Source of the DNA: Cenarchaeum symbiosum A
GTDB lineage: Archaea > Thermoproteota > Nitrososphaeria > Nitrososphaerales > Nitrosopumilaceae
Direction: 5' to 3'
Length of the DNA: 64,000 nt
Assembly (NCBI GenBank): GCA_000200715.1
Contig: DP000238.1
Location: 1,846,849-1,910,848, forward strand
Part shown: one piece after another, positions 58,957-64,000 of the stretch
Layout: each line of letters opens with the position of its first letter
How positions within the stretch are numbered: the stretch's first letter is position 1
Notes under the pieces: generated by a model
What the model saw: only the letters and a program-made list of their open reading frames with translations
Database searches by the model: none
What the model was told of the DNA's origin: nothing
Translations under genes and position numbers: made by a program

Positions 58957-60000
58957 ATGAAGGTAGCGGTGCTTGCCATAACAAAGAACGGGATAAGGAC
59001 TGGACGGAGGCTCCTCGGGGAGTATCCCGGGTGGGAGCTGTTCGCACCGGCGCGGCTCTCTGATGGCGGAGAGGCGGACTGGTTTGAGGGCCCCGCGTCA
59101 TCAAAGGTGGGCGAGCTGTTCAAAAGCAGGGACGCCCTGGTCTGCATATTCTCGCTGGGCGCGGTGATAAGGCTGGTCGCGCCGCACCTTGTAGACAAGA
59201 GCACAGACCCGGCTGTTCTCGCAATAGATGATGCCGAGAACTTTGTGATCAGCACACTTTCGGGGCACGCGGGCGGCGCCAACCGCATGGCCGAAGAGGT
59301 GGCTGCAAAGCTGGGCGCCACCCCTGTAGTAACGACTGCCGCGGATGTAAACAAGACCATCGCTGTCGACATGGTGGGGCGGGATCTTGGCTGGGAGATA
59401 GAGGACAGCTCCCAGGTGACGCGGGTAAGCGGTTGCATGGTAAACGGCGAGCCGGTTGGCGTCTACCAGGATGCTGGCAGCAGGAACTGGTGGGGATCCG
59501 CCATGCCGCCCAATGTAACCGTGTACGATTCCATAGGCGAGCTGGCCTCGGCGGGCCCTGCAGCCGCACTGATAATATCTGATAGAATACTCGATACCCT
59601 GGAGATGCCCTCGGTGGTGTACCGGCCAAAGTCGCTGGTGGTGGGGGTGGGCCTGCACGGTGATACGGACAAGAATACCGTCCGCCGCGGCCTCGAGGAA
59701 TGCCTGGGGAGGTTCTCGCTGAGCCCCCGGTCGGTGGCTCGGCTGGCCTCCCTCAAGAGGCAGCCGGATCCGGAGGGCCTGGGCGAATACGCAAGGGAAG
59801 CAGGCATACCGCTGGAGTATGTAGACCGGGACAAGCTGGCGGAAATAGACGTGCCCAACCCTTCTGAGATAGTTGCCGCATACGAGGGGACCGCCAGCGT
59901 CTCGGAGGCGGCTGCGATCCTAGTGTCCAAGGGTACACTTGTAGTAGAAAAGCAGAAATTCCCCCCCGGTCTGACGGTGGCTGTGGCGAGGATAGAATGA
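58957..60000 (+). CDS. cbiG: Cobalt-precorrin-5A hydrolase
   Basis: 347 residues from ATG 58957, 26 nt after GTTATTTTATCG. CbiG opens the delta-lactone, releasing acetaldehyde. 'MKVAVLAITKNGIRTGRRLL' is the family start. 'FSLGAVIRLVAPHLVDKSTDPAVLAIDDAENFVISTLSGHAGGANRMAEEVAAKLGATPVVTTAADVN' is the conserved core, followed by the C-terminal domain 'SLVVGVGLHGDTDKNTVRRGLEECL'. The longer frame starting at 58783 is antisense-like. Overlaps cbiX by ATGA at 59997. Confidence 0.95.
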   Translation: MKVAVLAITKNGIRTGRRLLGEYPGWELFAPARLSDGGEADWFEGPASSKVGELFKSRDALVCIFSLGAVIRLVAPHLVDKSTDPAVLAIDDAENFVISTLSGHAGGANRMAEEVAAKLGATPVVTTAADVNKTIAVDMVGRDLGWEIEDSSQVTRVSGCMVNGEPVGVYQDAGSRNWWGSAMPPNVTVYDSIGELASAGPAAALIISDRILDTLEMPSVVYRPKSLVVGVGLHGDTDKNTVRRGLEECLGRFSLSPRSVARLASLKRQPDPEGLGEYAREAGIPLEYVDRDKLAEIDVPNPSEIVAAYEGTASVSEAAAILVSKGTLVVEKQKFPPGLTVAVARIE

Positions 60001-60752
60001 AGCGCGGACTGCTAGTAATAGATAGGGGCAGCAGGGAGCACGAGGCTGAACAGGAGCTCAACCTGATGTGCTCTCGACTGCTCGAAAGGGGCAGCTATGA
60101 GTTTGTCGACTATTGCTTTTTGGAGGTAGTACCGCCGTTTCTTGACCAGGGCATGGCCGACGCGCTAAACAGGCACCCCGACGAGCTGACCATAGTGCCG
60201 TACTTTCTATATCCGGGCAGAAAGGTAAAGGCCGCAGTTACAGACGCGATGAAGTTCCAGGCGGGAACAGACGTCAAGCTGGTGGTGACCAGGGCCATGA
60301 GCATGCACAGGACAATGGTGGATATTGTAGAGGGCAGGATCTTGGCCGCCCTGAAAGACGCGGGGCTTGATACGCCCACCGGGGAGGTGGACGTGCTGAT
60401 AATAGGGCACGGCAGCAAGGATCCCAACGCGGCAATCTCCATACGATACCTGATGGACGGGCTCTCCCCCCGGTACCGCAATGTGGATTACTGCTTTTTG
60501 GAGCTGGAGCAGCCCGACATAGCACACGGCATAGAAAAATGCAAGGCAAACCGCCCCCGTGTATTGGCGGTTGTATTCTACTTTTTACACGAGGGCGCGC
60601 ATGTAAAGCGGGACATATACGAGGACCTCAACCCCGCCCTGGAGGGTGCCGACCTTGGAAAGGTTGTCATAACAAAGCACATAGGCGCGGACGAGAGGAT
60701 GGTCGACCTGATACTTGAGAGGGCAAAAGAGGTCGAGGATGCAGCGCGATAA
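59997..60752 (+). CDS. cbiX: Sirohydrochlorin cobaltochelatase, two-domain CbiX
   Basis: 251 residues: two CbiX-like halves. The second half carries 'VLIIGHGSKDPNA' and 'FLHEGAHVKRDIYE' with the His metal ligands. The first half reads 'GLLVIDRGSREHEAE', where the GHGS His is replaced (DRGS), and 'VPYFLYPGRKVKAAV' lacks the second His. Only the C-terminal half therefore appears competent to insert cobalt, as in a long CbiX with one silent site. Start overlaps cbiG (ATGA); the end overlaps cbiC by 14 bases. Confidence 0.88.
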   Translation: MKRGLLVIDRGSREHEAEQELNLMCSRLLERGSYEFVDYCFLEVVPPFLDQGMADALNRHPDELTIVPYFLYPGRKVKAAVTDAMKFQAGTDVKLVVTRAMSMHRTMVDIVEGRILAALKDAGLDTPTGEVDVLIIGHGSKDPNAAISIRYLMDGLSPRYRNVDYCFLELEQPDIAHGIEKCKANRPRVLAVVFYFLHEGAHVKRDIYEDLNPALEGADLGKVVITKHIGADERMVDLILERAKEVEDAAR

Positions 60753-61374
60753 GGGCCGGTCCATAGAGGATGCGAGCATGCGCATGATTGAAGAGGAGAT
60801 CGGCCCCCACGGATACGGCCCGCTGGAATGGCCTATCGTGCGCAGGATAATACACTCGACGGCCGACTTTGACTTTGCGGGCAAAAACGAGGTGCTCTTC
60901 CACCCGTCGGCCATACAAAAGGGCATGGCCGCGCTAGGTAGCGGCTGCGACATAGTCGCGGACGTAAACGGGGTCGCAGGCCTGCTCAACAAGAGGAACC
61001 TCAAGGAATACGGGAACAGGATAGTCTGCAAGGTGTCTGACGAGGATGCGGCGTCCCGGGCGATACAGGACGGCTCTACGCGGTCGGCCGCATCGATGAG
61101 GCTCTCGGCGGAGCATATCGACGGCGGGGTGGTCGCGGCGGGCAGCGCGCCGACTGCCCTGCTCGAGGTTTTACAGATGGCAAAGGAAGGCGTGGCCACG
61201 CCTGTCTTGATAGTGGGGCTGCCGGTCGGCTTTATCTGCGCCGTCGAATCCAAGGAGGAGCTTGCCGCATCTGAGATACCGCACATAACCAACAGGGGCA
61301 GAAAAGGCGGAAGCCCCTCGGCTGCAGCCGTGATAAACGCGCTGTTCAGGCTGATCAGGGAGCCCCCTGCATAG
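60739..61374 (+). CDS. cbiC: Cobalt-precorrin-8 methylmutase
   Basis: 211 residues from ATG 60739 (MQRDKGRSIEDASMRMIEEE). It moves the C11 methyl to C12. 'EWPIVRRIIHSTADFDFAGK' carries the catalytic His, 'DVNGVAGL', 'AAGSAPTALLEVL' and 'GLPVGFICAVESKEEL' fit, and 'ITNRGRKGGSPSAAAVINAL' is the C-terminal signature. Overlaps cbiX by 14 bases. The operon ends one base before the convergent cobB. Confidence 0.94.
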   Translation: MQRDKGRSIEDASMRMIEEEIGPHGYGPLEWPIVRRIIHSTADFDFAGKNEVLFHPSAIQKGMAALGSGCDIVADVNGVAGLLNKRNLKEYGNRIVCKVSDEDAASRAIQDGSTRSAASMRLSAEHIDGGVVAAGSAPTALLEVLQMAKEGVATPVLIVGLPVGFICAVESKEELAASEIPHITNRGRKGGSPSAAAVINALFRLIREPPA

Positions 61375-61375
61375 C

Positions 61376-62716
61376 TCAGCTTCTTGAATAGGACGCACAA
61401 GAATCCACCAGCCTGTCGGCCATTGCATTATCAAAGAATACATGCCCGTATGATGCAAGCGTATTGTATACTGTAAGGCCGTCCATGCCGTCTCTTATGC
61501 CGGAGCCGGCAAGAAGAGTGTATGCGAATTTCGAGTCCCGCGGCAGCCCCCTTATCTCCGAATAGTGGAACTCGTGGCCGTGGAACTTACGCGGTATAGC
61601 AGATATGAGGCATTTTTTTGTGGAGCACCTGGTATAGCCGAGTTTTACTTTTTTTGTCATGTGGGTATGCGCATCAAAGAGCCCCGCCATTTTGTGCTCG
61701 CCTGATTCCCCGCTGATCGAGCGGGTCAGGTACATCAGCCCGCCGCACTCTGCGTATACGGGGCCCCCGTCTTCTGCGAACTTTTTTACTGCTGATCTCA
61801 TGCGCGCGTTCTTTTCCAGGCCTGCACCCCGCACCTCTGGAAAGCCGCCCCCCATGTACAGCCCGTCGCACGGGGGCAGCCTGCCGCCGGACGACGGGCT
61901 GAAGAAGACTAGTTCCGCCCCGCTGCGCCTGAGGCTCTCGAGGTTCTCTTTGTAGTAAAAGTTGAACGAAGAGTCTAGTGCCACGGCTATGACGGCCCTT
62001 TTTTTCCTGGGCATTGTTCTCTTGGACCGGGGAAGCGGCCCAGCTGTGCGCGCTATGCGGGCCAGTGCGGCTGCATCGACGAACGGCGCGATTCCACGGG
62101 CCACCGCCGATATGGCCCCGGGCCGCGACTCTATCGCGGGGACCAGCCCTAGGTGCCTGGAGGGAAGGGAGAAGCGCGCATCCCTGGGAATACATCCCAC
62201 AACGGGGACCCCCAGGGGCTCGAGCGCATCCCTGCAGATTTTCTCGTGTCTTTTGCTGCCCAGCCTGTTCAGTATTATGCCGCGTATGCAGTGGTTCCTG
62301 CGGAACCTCATAAAGCCGAGCGCCGTCGCCGCTACAGAGCGCCCCGCCCTGCTCGCGTCGAGCACCAGTACCACGGGTGCACCAAGTATTGAAGATACGT
62401 GGTGCGTGCTCGATACCCCTGAGCTTCCCGCGCCGTCATAGTAGCCCATGACGCCCTCTACCAATGATATGCCGGGGCCCGAGTTTCTGACAAAGCTGTT
62501 CAGGACTCCGCCCCGGCCCATGAGCCAGACGTCGAGGTTGATAGCCTCTCTGCCCGAGGCCGCCGAGAGGTGGCCGGGATCTATGTAGTCGGGCCCCACC
62601 TTGAACGGCTGCACCGTATGCCCGGAGCCCGCCAGCGCGGCTATCACGCCGCAGGATACCGACGTCTTTCCGACTCCGCTAGATGAGCCGGCCAGGACCA
62701 GCCTGGGTATACGCAA
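61376..62716 (-). CDS. cobB: Cobyrinic acid a,c-diamide synthase
   Basis: 446 residues from TTG 62716. It amidates the a and c side chains of the corrin ring with glutamine and ATP. N-terminal deaminase-like P-loop 'LVLAGSSSGVGKTSVSCGVIAAL', 'VGPDYIDPGHLSAASGREAINLDVWLM' and 'LVEGVMGYYDG'. The C-terminal glutaminase has 'DGLYMGGGFPEVRGAGL' and the nucleophile in 'PVYAECGGLMYLTRS'. The final 'KFHGHEFHYSEI' belongs to the family. No clear TATA in normal position was found. It converges on cbiC. Confidence 0.95.
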   Translation of the reverse strand: MRIPRLVLAGSSSGVGKTSVSCGVIAALAGSGHTVQPFKVGPDYIDPGHLSAASGREAINLDVWLMGRGGVLNSFVRNSGPGISLVEGVMGYYDGAGSSGVSSTHHVSSILGAPVVLVLDASRAGRSVAATALGFMRFRRNHCIRGIILNRLGSKRHEKICRDALEPLGVPVVGCIPRDARFSLPSRHLGLVPAIESRPGAISAVARGIAPFVDAAALARIARTAGPLPRSKRTMPRKKRAVIAVALDSSFNFYYKENLESLRRSGAELVFFSPSSGGRLPPCDGLYMGGGFPEVRGAGLEKNARMRSAVKKFAEDGGPVYAECGGLMYLTRSISGESGEHKMAGLFDAHTHMTKKVKLGYTRCSTKKCLISAIPRKFHGHEFHYSEIRGLPRDSKFAYTLLAGSGIRDGMDGLTVYNTLASYGHVFFDNAMADRLVDSCASYSRS

Positions 62717-62734
62717 ACCGCGCGGATGGGGCCG

Positions 62735-62809
62735 GGCACGGATTTAAACCAACGTGCAGGCCAAGGCACGGATTCAACCCGGATCCGTGCTTGATTTCAG
62801 GCACGGATT
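62735..62809. repeat. Triplicated GGCACGGATT motif with a dyad
   Basis: GGCACGGATT occurs at 62735-62744, 62765-62774 and 62800-62809. The middle copy faces ATCCGTGC (62783-62790), forming GCACGGAT-9-ATCCGTGC, a perfect 8-bp hairpin. It lies upstream of cobB (minus strand) and also before the exported-protein gene on the plus strand. Related CCGTGCCTGAA strings occur near 10165, 41968 and 47238. 62810-62990 holds no other gene apart from a nine-codon ORF at 62871-62900. Confidence 0.5.
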
Positions 62810-62990
62810 TGCCTTGTGTGATCCGGCATTGAATAGTCTTTTAATATCTCCATTTGACAGGCACCATAGCATGAAAGTGACATTTTGGAGCGTATCGTGA
62901 CGGCAGATCCTTGTGGGACAGGCGGGCGCATGCGGCGCCAGGAGGCCCTCCGGGGGGGGGGGCTGCACGTTGACGGTTCCGGGTAGCGGC

Positions 62991-64000
62991 ATGCGCGGCG
63001 TCCTGCTCGCGGTGCTGTTCATGGCCGCATTTGCCGCGGCGCCAGTCTATGCGCAGACGGTTAACCCGGATATAATGGAGGAGGCAGGTGTGTCGGAGGA
63101 TGCAGATTTGATACTAGTGCCCGCATCCCCAAAGTTCGTCAATGCCACGCTGAGCAGCGACGGCCTGCTGGAAGTAACGTTTGATGTGCCGCTAAACGAA
63201 TCCACGATAAACCATGCCAAGATAACCATCGCCGACGGGGATGCGCCGGCCGGGCGGGTGCCCCTGGTAGCCGGCGAGTTTACGCTGATCAGAAAGGACA
63301 CCATGAGCTATCAATTGACAGGGAACAAATTGGACCTGGTGTCCAGTTATACGGATCCCCGGGTGCGTATTGATATAGGAACGCTCGGGCCGGGCCTGCC
63401 CGATGTGGGATACCGGCTGCCGGATTCATTGTACCCGTACGAGCCGGATGTTGTATCCGCGGCCCCGCCCAACAACACCGAGAACTCGACGCAGGGGCTG
63501 GCGCTCTCGAGGGGCGGCACGGTAATGTTTACGGTGGGTCTGGACCGGGACACGGTATTCCGGTATGTGCTAGAACAGCCTTACGACATATCCTCGGCAA
63601 GAATTGACGGCTCGTACAACGTGAGCGGCCGGGAGGCGGACCCCCGCGGGCTGGCATTCTCCCCGGTCGGGCTCACGATGTTCGTCGCGGGAAACGACAC
63701 CATCCACCAGTATGCACTGGGATCGCAGTTTGGCTTTGTCCAGGACCCGTCGTTTGAGGGAAGCTTTAGCGTGGCCGAGGACGGCCTGGTCACGGGAATA
63801 GACTTTGGGCTGGATGGAACCAGGATGTACCTCTCGGGGGCAAACAGCAGCGCCATCCAGCAGTACGACCTGTCAAGTCCGTACGACATAACCGTCCAGC
63901 CAGTCCATGCGGGAAACTTTAGCACCATCGACCAGGATGACTCGCCCAGCGGGGTTGTAGTCTCCGATGACGGCCGCATCATGCTGGTACTCGGCCAGCA
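62991..64000 (+). CDS. Exported beta-propeller-like protein (3' end outside window)
   Basis: About 336 residues are visible. Signal peptide MRGVLLAVLFMAAFAAAPVYA is followed by an N-terminal domain (residues 30-140). Repeats of about 55-60 residues follow: 'QPYDISSARIDGSYNVSGREADPRGLAFSPVGLTMFVAGNDTIHQYAL', then 'FEGSFSVAEDGLVTGIDFGLDGTRMYLSGANSSAIQQYDLSSPYDI', and a third begins. This is the propeller-like repeat (PYDIS...GLAFS.DG..MFV.G....IHQY) seen in large secreted thaumarchaeal and marine bacterial proteins. A run of 11 G (62952-62962) lies upstream; see findings. Confidence 0.8.
   Translation, partial: MRGVLLAVLFMAAFAAAPVYAQTVNPDIMEEAGVSEDADLILVPASPKFVNATLSSDGLLEVTFDVPLNESTINHAKITIADGDAPAGRVPLVAGEFTLIRKDTMSYQLTGNKLDLVSSYTDPRVRIDIGTLGPGLPDVGYRLPDSLYPYEPDVVSAAPPNNTENSTQGLALSRGGTVMFTVGLDRDTVFRYVLEQPYDISSARIDGSYNVSGREADPRGLAFSPVGLTMFVAGNDTIHQYALGSQFGFVQDPSFEGSFSVAEDGLVTGIDFGLDGTRMYLSGANSSAIQQYDLSSPYDITVQPVHAGNFSTIDQDDSPSGVVVSDDGRIMLVLGQ

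Overview
The window is from a GC-rich archaeon, most likely a member of the Thaumarchaeota (Nitrososphaerota) close to Cenarchaeum symbiosum. This is inferred from gene content, not from a database match. The evidence is two TFB genes, two ESCRT-III/CdvB-type division proteins, PriS/PriL primase, S6e, an eIF2-gamma with a zinc insertion, STT3/AglB, an NFACT protein, a GPN GTPase, aconitase-X and an anaerobic-type cobalamin pathway with CbiX. Genes are tightly packed. Many start at ATG, GTG or TTG about 24-30 nt downstream of a TATA box (leaderless transcripts). Inside operons, four-base start/stop overlaps of the form NTGA are common.

Layout. 1-2.2 kb: two exported proteins (the first cut by the window edge). 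2.5-8.1 kb: TFB, a cation/proton antiporter, an HNH nuclease, a hemerythrin-like protein, APS kinase and a CysQ-type phosphatase with an apparent frameshift. 8.3-8.5 kb: an unassigned, strongly folded RNA candidate. 8.5-13.5 kb: a second TFB, a mini zinc finger, a CdvB paralogue, and an operon of a soluble winged-helix protein, a membrane-anchored winged-helix protein and an exported helical protein. 13.5-14.5 kb: an AT-rich island flanked by two copies of a roughly 115-bp element with compensatory base changes. 15-21 kb: 7-deazaguanine (archaeosine) genes queE-folE and queC, homoserine kinase, GPN GTPase, an AglD-like membrane protein and an SDR. 21-28.5 kb: a glycosyltransferase, a ThiI-like protein, the sulfate-assimilation pair cysH-sat, endonuclease III and both subunits of phosphomevalonate dehydratase.

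28.5-36 kb: an exported protein, purF-purL-purQ (order on the minus strand Q-L-F), a family-5 uracil-DNA glycosylase, a GT2-GtrA fusion and a second CdvB. 36-38.4 kb: cbiT-cbiL-cbiF. 39-47 kb: NFACT, AMMECR1, glycyl-tRNA synthetase, endonuclease IV and the primase operon. 47-54.8 kb: a UPF0182 membrane protein, a GMP-synthase-type glutaminase, a C39-like/TPR protein, tRNA-Gly(CCC), two zinc ribbons, S6e, eIF2-gamma, a PIN protein and a PEBP protein. 54.8-57.8 kb: an exported paralogue of the 28.5-kb protein, divergent from AglB. 57.8-62.7 kb: cbiD-cbiG-cbiX-cbiC and convergent cobB/cbiA. 63-64 kb: the start of an exported beta-propeller-like protein that runs off the window.

Together the genes describe sulfate assimilation (sat, cysC, cysH, cysQ), near-complete ring-contraction steps of cobalamin synthesis in two clusters, late purine synthesis, the archaeal mevalonate route, tRNA deazaguanine modification, base-excision repair and N-glycosylation. 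The most unusual observations are two CTG start codons in CTGA overlaps, a probable ACG start, two TATA boxes apparently shared by divergent leaderless genes, the unassigned structured RNA near 8.4 kb, and the covarying repeat pair near 13.5/14.5 kb.
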